Origin: Rhodocaloribacter litoris
GTDB taxonomy: Bacteria > Bacteroidota > Rhodothermia > Rhodothermales > ISCAR-4553
Length of the DNA stretch: 64,000 nucleotides
Assembly (NCBI RefSeq): GCF_011682235.2
Contig: NZ_CP076718.1
Location: 2,660,598 to 2,724,597, forward strand
Direction: 5' to 3'
The notes below the pieces were generated by a model that was given only the letters and a program-made list of their open reading frames with translations, was not told the origin of the DNA and did no database searches. Below are positions 7,989-15,703 of this stretch, one piece after another. How positions within the stretch are numbered: the first letter of the stretch is position 1; each line of letters opens with the position of its first letter. The position numbers and the translations under genes are program-made.

Positions 7989-8909
7989 TCAGCGGTACCG
8001 CTCGCTCCCCGGGGCCGGCTGCCACGGGGTGTCCGGCTCGAAGTGCTCCCAGAGCAGGCGGGAGACGTCGCGCAGGAGGACGAAGCCCTCGTTGTCGTGG
8101 TCCCAGCTGGTGTCTTCCTGGTTCTTGGTGATGACGGCGAAGACGTAGTCGCCGTGGGGGGCGTTGACGAGGGCGACCTCGGAGCGCGACCGGCTGACGG
8201 CGCCCTGCTTGGAGGCGGCCTGTACCGTCGGCGGGAGTTGCGAGAGGGCCTCGTCGTCCCAGTAGGTGCGCGTGAGGGTGCGGTACATCTCCTCGCTGGC
8301 GGCGGGGCTGACGGCCCGGCCCTCGCGGATCATCACCAGCAGTTCGGCGATTTCCCGGGGGGTGGTTTGGCCCCAGCCGTAGCGCTCCCGGGCGGCCTCG
8401 CGGCCGGGCGTGCGCGAGTTGACCCGCGTGTGCTCGAAGCCGTGCGCCGCCAGCCAGGCGTTGATGGCCGTGCCGGTGCCGCAGAGGTGTTGCAGCCACA
8501 GGCTCGCCGTGTTGTCGCTCATCGTGAGCATCAGCATCACCATCTTGCTCAGGGCGATCTTTTCGCCGTCTTTGAAGGAGCCCAGGAGGTCCACGCCGGG
8601 GTAGCGGAGCGAGTCGCGGTAGACGAGTTCCTGCTGGTAGGCGAGCTCGCCCCGCTCGATGGCGTCGAACGTCTTGATCAGGATGGGCACCTTGATCAGG
8701 CTGGCCGTGGGGAAGAGCGTGTCGGCGTGGATCGCGGCGTACCGGCCCGTGGGCAGGTGGCGGACGTAGACGCCGGCATCGCCCCGAAAGCCTTCGACGA
8801 GCCGTTCGAGGCGGGCCTGGAGCAGGGTGTCCGGGACGGACTGGGCCCGGACAAGGCCGGGCAGGAGGAGCAGGGCGAGGAGCCCGGCCCGAAGACGCTT
8901 CAGGGACAT
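7989..8909 (-). CDS. Class A beta-lactamase-like serine hydrolase
   Basis: The product is 306 residues from the ATG at 8909; a longer in-frame start at 8975 would precede the signal peptide. A signal peptide ends near VRAQ at 23. The active-site S70-x-x-K73 (TASLIK) and the SDN loop (131-133, MSDNTAS) are present, both at standard class A positions. The third motif, usually K-T-G or K-S-G, is K234-Q-G here. The omega-loop ExxLN motif is not evident. It is probably a periplasmic penicillin-interacting hydrolase; whether it breaks down beta-lactams is uncertain. It is divergent from the iron transporter genes. Confidence 0.8.
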   Translation of the reverse strand: MSLKRLRAGLLALLLLPGLVRAQSVPDTLLQARLERLVEGFRGDAGVYVRHLPTGRYAAIHADTLFPTASLIKVPILIKTFDAIERGELAYQQELVYRDSLRYPGVDLLGSFKDGEKIALSKMVMLMLTMSDNTASLWLQHLCGTGTAINAWLAAHGFEHTRVNSRTPGREAARERYGWGQTTPREIAELLVMIREGRAVSPAASEEMYRTLTRTYWDDEALSQLPPTVQAASKQGAVSRSRSEVALVNAPHGDYVFAVITKNQEDTSWDHDNEGFVLLRDVSRLLWEHFEPDTPWQPAPGSERYR

Positions 8910-8981
8910 GGGATGCTCCGAAAGGGAAATGTGGAGTTTTGACGATTTCGTGGGCCGGGTGTGAAGCTCCGGCATTTCCTG

Positions 8982-8998
8982 TTTAGATTCAATCTAAA
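8982..8998. promoter_or_regulatory. DtxR/MntR-like operator palindrome
   Basis: TTTAGATTCAATCTAAA is a perfect 8-base inverted repeat around a central C. It lies 31 bases before the ATG of the iron-binding protein gene and 72 bases before the divergent beta-lactamase-like gene. DtxR/IdeR/MntR-family sites have the form TTAGGTTA..TAACCTAA, which this resembles. Metal-dependent repression of the transporter is an inference. Confidence 0.6.
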
Positions 8999-9029
8999 GA
9001 TTTTTCCCCCACACCAACCCTCCCTCACC

Positions 9030-10034
9030 ATGAAATCCGGTTTCTTTGCCCTGGTCCTGGTGCTGCTCCTTGCCGGCTGCGAGTCGTCTCCGCCACAGGC
9101 GCTGGTCATCTACTCCGGCCGGAGCCAGGCGCTCGTCGAGCCGCTCGTCGAACGGTTCAAGGCCCAGACGGGCCTGCCCGTCGAGGTCCGTTTCGGGCGG
9201 GATGCGGAGCTGCTGGCCGCCCTGCAGGAGGAAGGCGCGCAGAGCCCGGCCGACCTCTTCTGGGCCAACACGACCGGGGCGCTCGGGGCGGCGAGCAACG
9301 CGAACCTGCTCGTCGCGCTGCCCGACTCCATCCTGGAGAAGCCGGCCTCCTTCCAGCCGTCGAGCGGCCTGTGGGCACCCGCCACCGTCCGCTTCCGCGT
9401 TCTCGCCTACAACACCGAGGCCCTGACCGAGGACGACCTGCCGGCTTCGGTCCTGGACCTGCCGCAGATGGAAACCCTGCGCGGGCGCATCGGCTGGACG
9501 CCGACGTATTCGAGCTTCCAGGATTTTGTGACGGCGCTGCGGCTGCTCGAGGGCGAGGAGGCGGCGCGGGCCTGGCTGGAGGGCCTCCAGGCGCTGGAGC
9601 CCAAGGCCTATCCCTCCAACACGCCGATGATCCAGGCGCTGGCCGCCGGTGAGATCGACGTGGCGCTGACGAACCACTACTACGTGCTCCGCCTGACGCA
9701 GGGGGCCGCCGAGGGCGAGGCGCCGCCCGTCGCCCTCTACCATTTCGCGCCCGGCGACGTCGGCAACCTCGCGCTCGTCACGGGCGCCGGCGTGCTCGCC
9801 ACCAGCGACAACACGGAGGCCGCGTTGCGTTTTCTCAGCTTCCTGCTCTCGGAACAGGCCCAGGCCTTCGCCGCGACGGAGGTCTACGAGTACCCGGTGG
9901 TTTCCGGCGTCGCGGTCCCGTCCTATCTCCTTTCGATGCCGGAGGCCCTGGCCCTCAGCCCGCAGTTCGACTTCGAGCGGCTGCGCGAGCTGGATGCGAC
10001 GCTCAACCTGATGCGGGAAGTGGGGCTGTTGTAG
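9030..10034 (+). CDS. Iron(III) ABC transporter, substrate-binding lipoprotein
   Basis: The product is 334 residues. The lipoprotein signal MKSGFFALVLVLLLAGC has the lipobox cysteine at 17. The mature part begins ALVIYSGRSQALVEPLVERF, the typical start of FbpA/FutA-type iron-binding proteins of the periplasmic binding protein type II fold. The paired-tyrosine region NHYYVLRL fits the iron-coordinating tyrosines of that family. It is the first gene of a transporter cluster with the permease 43 bases downstream and the ATPase further on. The DtxR-like palindrome upstream suggests metal control. Confidence 0.85.
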   Translation: MKSGFFALVLVLLLAGCESSPPQALVIYSGRSQALVEPLVERFKAQTGLPVEVRFGRDAELLAALQEEGAQSPADLFWANTTGALGAASNANLLVALPDSILEKPASFQPSSGLWAPATVRFRVLAYNTEALTEDDLPASVLDLPQMETLRGRIGWTPTYSSFQDFVTALRLLEGEEAARAWLEGLQALEPKAYPSNTPMIQALAAGEIDVALTNHYYVLRLTQGAAEGEAPPVALYHFAPGDVGNLALVTGAGVLATSDNTEAALRFLSFLLSEQAQAFAATEVYEYPVVSGVAVPSYLLSMPEALALSPQFDFERLRELDATLNLMREVGLL

Positions 10035-10077
10035 CGGTTGAAAGGATGATACGGAGGGCGGAAGCGAGGACACCCGT

Positions 10078-11661
10078 ATGAACCGACTTCTGTCCTTCGA
10101 CCTGCGCACGGCGGCGTTCTTTCTCCTGCCGGCTCTGCTGGTCCTGGCCGGGGTGCTGGTGCCGCTCGCGTACCTGCTCATCCGGGCGTTCGAGGCGGAT
10201 GCGGAGCTACTGCGCACGCTGGTGCTGCGCCGGCGCAACGCGGTCCTGCTGGGCAACACGCTGCTGCTGGCGGCCGGGGTGCTGGCCCTCGGCACGGCGC
10301 TCGCCTTCCCGCTGGCGTGGCTGACGACGCGGACCCGGCTGCGGGGCCGGCGCGTGCTGGCGGTCGTGGGCGTGCTGCCGCTGGCCGTTCCGGGCTATGT
10401 GATGGCCTATGCGCTGCTGGGCGCGACGGGCGGCAACGGGCTGCTGGCCGCCGTGGCCGGGCTGACGCTGCCGCGTCCCGGCGGCTACACCGGGGCGCTG
10501 CTGGCGCTCGGCCTCACGCTCTATCCCTACCTTTTCCTGAACCTGCGGGCGGCGCTGCTCGGGCTGGACGCCTCGGTAGAGGAGGCGGCGCGGGCGCTCG
10601 GCTACACGAACCGGCAGGTCTTCCTCCGTGTGATCCTGCCGCAGCTCCGGCCGGCGTTCCTGGCGGGCGGCCTGCTCATCGGCCTGCACGTGCTGGGCGA
10701 TTTCGGCGTCGTCTCGCTGATGCGCTACGAGACGTTCAGCTACGCGCTCTACCTGCAGTATGCGGCGGCGTTCGACCGGGTCTATGCGGCCTGGCTGGCG
10801 CTGATGCTGCTGGCGCTTACCGGGGCGCTGCTGGTGCTGGAGGCCCGGCTGCTGCGGGGCCGGCGGTTCCACCGGGCCGGAGCGGGCGGGACGCGGCAGG
10901 CCCGTGCGGTGTCGATGGGCGGCTGGACGGTCCCGGCCTACGCCTTTGCCGCGTTGCTGAGCCTGGCGGCCGTCGGACTTCCGGTGGGAACGGCCCTGTT
11001 CTGGATGATGCGGGACGCCGGGGCGGCGGCCGGGTGGACGGCGCTGGCGGGGGCGCTGGGGGCGTCCGTGACCGCCTCCGTGCCGGCGGCGGTGCTGGCC
11101 GGTGCGCTGGCCCTGCCGCTGGCCTACCGGAGCGTCCGCCGGCCCTCGCCGGCTGCGCGCGTGCTGGAGCGCGTCGCCTACCTGGGCTACGCGACGCCGC
11201 CGCTGGCCTTCGCGCTGGCGTTCATCTTCTTCACGCTGCGGACCGCTCCGGTCCTCTACCAGACGCTCGCGCTGCTGGTGATCGCCTACGCGCTGCACTT
11301 CCTCGCCGAAGCCATCGGGCCGGTGCGGAGTGCGCTCTACCAGGCCTCGCCCCGGCTGGAGGAGGCCGCCCGCGCCCTCGGCCGAAAGCCGCTGCAGGCG
11401 TTCTTCACCGCTACGTTCCCCCTGCTGCGGCGCGGCCTGCTGGTCAGCATCGCCTTCGTGTTCCTCTCGGCCATGAAGGAGCTGCCCATCACGTTCCTGC
11501 TCTCGCCCATCGGGTTCGAGACGCTGGCGCTGGGCGTCTGGGGCGCCGCCAACGAGGCCCTCTTCGGCCGCGCCGCGCCCTATGCCCTGCTCATCATGCT
11601 GTTCTCCGCGGCTTTCGTCGGGCTGCTCCTGGCCGAACGGGACGAACTACGCGCCGGCTGA
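10078..11661 (+). CDS. Iron(III) ABC transporter, fused two-domain permease
   Basis: The product is 527 residues, with about twelve hydrophobic helices in two similar halves. Each half carries an EAA loop that contacts the ATPase: EEAARALGYTNRQVFLRVIL (about residue 166) and EEAARALGRKPLQAF (about residue 426). This is the normal double-permease form of FbpB-type transporters. It lies between the binding protein and ATPase genes in the same direction, preceded by an AGGGCGGAAG-like ribosome-binding region. Confidence 0.88.
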   Translation: MNRLLSFDLRTAAFFLLPALLVLAGVLVPLAYLLIRAFEADAELLRTLVLRRRNAVLLGNTLLLAAGVLALGTALAFPLAWLTTRTRLRGRRVLAVVGVLPLAVPGYVMAYALLGATGGNGLLAAVAGLTLPRPGGYTGALLALGLTLYPYLFLNLRAALLGLDASVEEAARALGYTNRQVFLRVILPQLRPAFLAGGLLIGLHVLGDFGVVSLMRYETFSYALYLQYAAAFDRVYAAWLALMLLALTGALLVLEARLLRGRRFHRAGAGGTRQARAVSMGGWTVPAYAFAALLSLAAVGLPVGTALFWMMRDAGAAAGWTALAGALGASVTASVPAAVLAGALALPLAYRSVRRPSPAARVLERVAYLGYATPPLAFALAFIFFTLRTAPVLYQTLALLVIAYALHFLAEAIGPVRSALYQASPRLEEAARALGRKPLQAFFTATFPLLRRGLLVSIAFVFLSAMKELPITFLLSPIGFETLALGVWGAANEALFGRAAPYALLIMLFSAAFVGLLLAERDELRAG

Positions 11662-11700
11662 GGCGTTAGCGCCTCGCAATCCGGAGGCGTGAACGTCCAT

Positions 11701-11731
11701 TTGCAATCTTCAATCTTCAATTTGCAATCTT
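11701..11731. repeat. Short A/T-rich intergenic tract (CAATCTTCAA type)
   Basis: TTGCAATCTTCAATCTTCAA and a further TTTGCAATCT form short direct repeats ending 13 bases before the ATPase start at 11745. Related tracts lie at 52621, 53623 and 53719. Confidence 0.6.
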
Positions 11732-11744
11732 ACTCTTCTATCTC

Positions 11745-12809
11745 ATGTCCCCGGTCCTGTCCATTCGTGCTCTGACGAAGCGGTTCGACCCGGCAGCCCC
11801 GCCGGCGGTCGACGCCGTGGACCTGGACGTGGCCGAGGGGGAGATCGTGGCGCTGCTGGGACCGAGTGGGTGCGGCAAGACGACGACGCTCCGGCTCGTC
11901 GCCGGCTTCGAGCGGGCCGACGCCGGCACGATCACGGTGGCGGGACGCCTGTTCTCGGAGGGGCCCCGGCGGCTCGTTCCGCCCGAGCGGCGCGGCCTCG
12001 GTATCGTCTTTCAGGACTACGCCCTCTTCCCGCATCTGACCGTCCTCGAGAACGTGCGCTTCGGCCTGCAGGCGCTCCCCCGGGCCGAACGTACGGAGCG
12101 CGCCCGCGAGGCGCTCCGCCTGGTGGGCCTGGCCGGGTATGAGGACCGCCGTCCCCACACCCTCTCCGGCGGGCAGCAGCAGCGCGTCGCCATCGCCCGC
12201 TCGCTGGCCCCCGCCCCCCGCCTGCTTCTCCTCGACGAGCCCTTCTCGAACCTCGACGCACTCCTCCGCCAGACCACCCGCGAGGAGATCCGCGCCGTGC
12301 TCAAACGGGCGGGCATGACGGCCGTGCTCGTGACGCACGACCAGGAGGAGGCCCTCTCGTTCGCCGACCGCGTGGCCGTCATGCGGCAGGGGCGGATCGA
12401 GCAGGTCGGCACCCCCGAGCAGGTCTATTACGAACCCCGCACCCTGTTCGTGGCGCAGTTCCTGGGGCGGACGAACCTGCTGCTGGCCGAGGCACACGGC
12501 ACCGAAGCCCGGACGCCGCTGGGGCGCGTGGCACTCTCCCGGCCCGCCCACGGCCACGTGCTCGTCGCACTCCGGCCCGAGCACCTGACGCTCGACGTGC
12601 CCGAGCCCGGCCTGCCCGCCGGCGAGGTCGTCGCCCGCGAGTTCAAGGGGCACGACATCACCTTCCGCGTCCGCCTCGACGGCGCCGAGTATCTCGTCCA
12701 CACCCACAACCGCATGGCGTTCCGCCCCGGCGACGCCGTGCGCGTGCGCCCGCTCGAAGCCGCCGTCGTGCTCGAAGGGCAGGGGGCGGTGCCGGCTCCG
12801 GCCGGCTGA
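11745..12809 (+). CDS. Iron(III) ABC transporter, ATP-binding protein
   Basis: The product is 354 residues. The Walker A motif is GPSGCGKTT, the Q-loop FQDYALFPHLTV, the signature LSGGQQQRVAIARSL and the Walker B LLLLDEPFSNLDA, with the H-loop in VLVTHDQEEAL. The last 100 residues form a TOBE-like regulatory domain. The order binding protein, permease, ATPase is typical of the ferric-ion importers. It ends 8 bases before the convergent proA stop codon. Confidence 0.9.
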   Translation: MSPVLSIRALTKRFDPAAPPAVDAVDLDVAEGEIVALLGPSGCGKTTTLRLVAGFERADAGTITVAGRLFSEGPRRLVPPERRGLGIVFQDYALFPHLTVLENVRFGLQALPRAERTERAREALRLVGLAGYEDRRPHTLSGGQQQRVAIARSLAPAPRLLLLDEPFSNLDALLRQTTREEIRAVLKRAGMTAVLVTHDQEEALSFADRVAVMRQGRIEQVGTPEQVYYEPRTLFVAQFLGRTNLLLAEAHGTEARTPLGRVALSRPAHGHVLVALRPEHLTLDVPEPGLPAGEVVAREFKGHDITFRVRLDGAEYLVHTHNRMAFRPGDAVRVRPLEAAVVLEGQGAVPAPAG

Positions 12810-12817
12810 GGCGCGCG

Positions 12818-14092
12818 TCAGGTCACCGGGTGGCGCGTCTGGCCCTCGCCCATGACGACGAACTTGCGCGTGGTGAGGGCTTCGAGGCCCATCGGGCCGT
12901 AGGCGTGGAGCTTGGTCGTGGAGATGCCGATCTCGGCGCCGAGGCCGAGCTCGCCGCCGTCGGAGAAGCGGGAGGAGGCGTTGACGAGGACGACGGAGGC
13001 GTCCACCTCGCGGAGGAAGCGGCGGGCGCGGCCCAGGTGGGTGGTGGCGATGACCTCGGTGTGGTTCGAGCCGTAGCGGGCGATGTGGTCGAGCGCCGCC
13101 TCGAAGTCGGGCACCACGCGCACGGCCAGGATGAGGGCCAGGTACTCGGCGTGGTAGTCGTCCTCGGTGGCGGGTGTCACGCCGGGCAGGAGCGCCTGCG
13201 TCCGGGGGCAGCCCCGCAGTTCGACGCCCCGCGCGCGGAGCGCATCGGCGGCCCGGGGCAGGAACGCCCCGGCGACGGCCTCGTGCACCAGCAGCGTCTC
13301 CAGCGCATTGCACACACCGGGGCGCGACGTCTTGCCGTCGATGAGCAGGCGCAGGGCCACGTCGAGGTCGGCGGCGTCGTCCACGTACAGGTGGCAGACG
13401 CCCTTGTAGTGCTTGATGACGGGGATGCGGCTGTGCTCGTCCACGTAGCGGATGAGCCCTTCCCCGCCGCGCGGGATGACCAGGTCGATGTACCGGTTCA
13501 TCGTGAGCAGCTCGGCGATGGCGGCGCGGTCGGTGGTGGGCAGCAGCGTGATGGCGGCCGTGGGGATCCCCTCGCGCGCCAGGCCCCGGTGGAGCGCCGC
13601 GGCCACGGCCTGGTTCGAGTGAAACGCCTCGGAGCCGCCGCGCAGCACCACCGCGTTGCCCGCCTTCAGGCACAGCCCGGCGGCGTCGGACGTGACGTTC
13701 GGGCGGGCCTCGTAGATCATGGCGATGACGCCCAGGGGGATGCGCATGTAGCCCACCTCGATGCCGTTGGGCCGCCGCCACATCGCCGTGATCTCGCCGA
13801 CGGGGTCGTTGAACGAGGCGACCTCGCGGAGGGCCCGGGCCATCCCCGCCAGGCGCTCCGGTGTGAGCGTGAGGCGGTCGATCATCGCGTCGGAGAGGCC
13901 GCGCGCGCGGGCGGCGTCCACGTCGCGGGCGTTGGCGGCCAGGATCTCGACTTCGGCGGCGAGGAGTTCGTCCGCCATCGCGTGCAGGGCGCGATCCTTG
14001 GCGGCGGTGGACAGGTTGGCCACCTGCCGGGCGGCGTCGCGGCAGGCCCGCACGAGGGTTTCGAGGTCGGTCGTGACGGTCGTTTCGGTCAT
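12818..14092 (-). CDS. proA: Gamma-glutamyl phosphate reductase
   Basis: The product is 424 residues, close to the usual 415-420. It reduces gamma-glutamyl phosphate to glutamate semialdehyde with NADPH in proline synthesis. The family segments [20 protein letters not shown] and [15 protein letters not shown] are intact, and the catalytic cysteine lies in [15 protein letters not shown]. The start codon overlaps the proB stop (ATGA), so the two are translationally coupled. Confidence 0.95.
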   Translation of the reverse strand: MTETTVTTDLETLVRACRDAARQVANLSTAAKDRALHAMADELLAAEVEILAANARDVDAARARGLSDAMIDRLTLTPERLAGMARALREVASFNDPVGEITAMWRRPNGIEVGYMRIPLGVIAMIYEARPNVTSDAAGLCLKAGNAVVLRGGSEAFHSNQAVAAALHRGLAREGIPTAAITLLPTTDRAAIAELLTMNRYIDLVIPRGGEGLIRYVDEHSRIPVIKHYKGVCHLYVDDAADLDVALRLLIDGKTSRPGVCNALETLLVHEAVAGAFLPRAADALRARGVELRGCPRTQALLPGVTPATEDDYHAEYLALILAVRVVPDFEAALDHIARYGSNHTEVIATTHLGRARRFLREVDASVVLVNASSRFSDGGELGLGAEIGISTTKLHAYGPMGLEALTTRKFVVMGEGQTRHPVT

Positions 14093-15267
14093 GGTTCGTG
14101 GGGTTCTGGCGTGTCCGGCCGGTTCGGTACGGGGTCGAGGAGGACGAGGTCGTCCCGGTGGATGATGACCTCGCGCGTGACGTAGCCGAGGCGCGTTTCG
14201 ATCTCGGCGCTCTGGCAGCCCCGGATGCGGCGCAGCTCATGGTCGCCGTACTGGCTCAGGCCCTTGGCGACGGGCTCGTCGGTGCCGTTGCGGCGGCAGA
14301 CGACCAGCACGGCGTCGCCGGCCTCGAAGCGCCCCTCGACGTCGACGATGCCGGAGGGCAGCAGCGAGGCGCCGCGTGTGCGGAGGGCCTCGGCCGCGCC
14401 GTCGTCCACCACCAGGCGGCCGGCCTCGGGGAGCGTGTGCATCAGCCAGTGCTTGCGGGCGGCCAGGGGCGTCTGCTGCCGGCGAAAGAGGGTGCCGCGG
14501 ACGGTGCCGGCGAGCAGCCCGTCGAAGTGGGCACCCACGGTGCCGTTGACGATGAGGGTGTCGATGCCGCGGGCGGTGGCCTTGGCGGCGGCCTCGACCT
14601 TGGTGCGCATGCCGCCGGTGGCCATCGGCCCGCCCGCCCCGCCGGCCCGCGCCAGGACGGCGTCGTCGATGCGGGCGACCTCCGGGATGAGACGGGCCGC
14701 CGGATGCGTGCGGGGGTCGGCCTCGAAGAGCCCGTCGACGTCGCTGCAGATGATGAGCAGGTCGGCCCCGGCGAGTACGGCCACGTGGGCGGCCAGGTTG
14801 TCGTTATCCCCCACCTTGAGCTCCTCGACGGCCACCGTGTCGTTCTCGTTGACGATGGGGAGGGTGCCGCGTCGCAGCAGCTCGGCCAGCGTGTTGCGGG
14901 CGTTGACGAAACGGCGGCGGTCGGCGAAGTCGTCGTAGGTGAGCAGGAGCTGGGCGCAGGGCACGTCGAAGAGGCGCTGCCAGAGGGCCATGAGCAGGGG
15001 CTGCCCGACGGCCGCCAGCGCCTGTTTTTCAGGGATGGAACGCGGCCGGCGCGCCCGGTCGGCCAGCGCCCCGCGCCCGGCGGCCACGGCGCCCGACGAG
15101 ACGAGGATGAGCTCGCGGCCCTGCCGGCGGCTCTCGGCGATGAAGCGGGCCAGCGGCAGGAGGTAGCGGGTGCTGCACCGCCCCTCCGGGGCCACGAGCG
15201 TGCTTCCCACCTTGACGACGGCCCGCCGCCAGGCCGGCACCGCTATGGCGTCTGAGGACACACGCAT
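14089..15267 (-). CDS. proB: Glutamate 5-kinase
   Basis: The product is 392 residues from the ATG at 15267; a longer in-frame start at 15378 lies upstream of the promoter and was not chosen. It phosphorylates glutamate with ATP, the first step to proline. The amino-acid-kinase domain opens [13 protein letters not shown] and has the motifs [26 protein letters not shown] and [13 protein letters not shown]-terminal PUA domain follows (roughly residue 285 onward), the normal bacterial form in which proline gives feedback control. It is transcribed with proA from the promoter at 15308-15336. Confidence 0.94.
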   Translation of the reverse strand: MRVSSDAIAVPAWRRAVVKVGSTLVAPEGRCSTRYLLPLARFIAESRRQGRELILVSSGAVAAGRGALADRARRPRSIPEKQALAAVGQPLLMALWQRLFDVPCAQLLLTYDDFADRRRFVNARNTLAELLRRGTLPIVNENDTVAVEELKVGDNDNLAAHVAVLAGADLLIICSDVDGLFEADPRTHPAARLIPEVARIDDAVLARAGGAGGPMATGGMRTKVEAAAKATARGIDTLIVNGTVGAHFDGLLAGTVRGTLFRRQQTPLAARKHWLMHTLPEAGRLVVDDGAAEALRTRGASLLPSGIVDVEGRFEAGDAVLVVCRRNGTDEPVAKGLSQYGDHELRRIRGCQSAEIETRLGYVTREVIIHRDDLVLLDPVPNRPDTPEPHEP

Positions 15268-15307
15268 CCGTTCGACCGACGTGGCTTGTGTAAAAGGCAG
15301 GAGAAAC

Positions 15308-15336
15308 AGTATACGTGGCGTCCCCACCTTTGCCAA
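15308..15336 (-). promoter_or_regulatory. Sigma70-type promoter for proBA
   Basis: On the minus strand TTGGCA (15336-15331) is followed after 17 bases by TATACT (15313-15308). The -10 box lies about 40 bases before the proB ATG. Between 15337 and the miniature element at 15515 there is GC-rich spacer with no gene that I can support. Confidence 0.6.
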
Positions 15337-15514
15337 GCCGGCGGCTGCACCGGAAGCGCTTCGGCCGGATTTTCTCACGAAAAAGTGACAGGGGCGTGGT
15401 TCAGGGCTTGCACCGGGCGGTACGTCATCCGAATGCCCGATATGAGCCGGGGGCGGGCGCCGGGCCCGCCGTGGTGACAGACCTGCAGGATGGAGGAGTG
15501 ACGGAGGTCAGGTA

Positions 15515-15697
15515 TAGCAGAGGTCATTGTTAATGAGGGCATGGCTGCTCTTAGCGAACGGCGCACGTGTAGCCGCGGATCTGGACGCGTTGCGCGTCCC
15601 GTCAGCCCGGGCGCGCCGGCGGACAGGGGCGCACCCGTGAAGGGTGCGGCTACATCACTCTTGGCAACGACGCCTTCAAGGTCTATGACCCCTGCTA
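15515..15697 (+). mobile_element. Miniature inverted-repeat element, copy 2, at the CRISPR edge
   Basis: The element is 183 bases with TA duplications at 15513-15514 and 15698-15699. The left end is TAGCAGAGGTCATTGTTAAT and the right end, read inward, TAGCAGGGGTCAT. It is in the same orientation as copy 1 and carries one GTAGCCGCGGATCTGGACGC module plus the GCACCC..GGGTGC hairpin. The right TA lies four bases before the first CRISPR repeat. There is no coding capacity. Confidence 0.82.
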
Positions 15698-15703
15698 TAC
15701 CCT

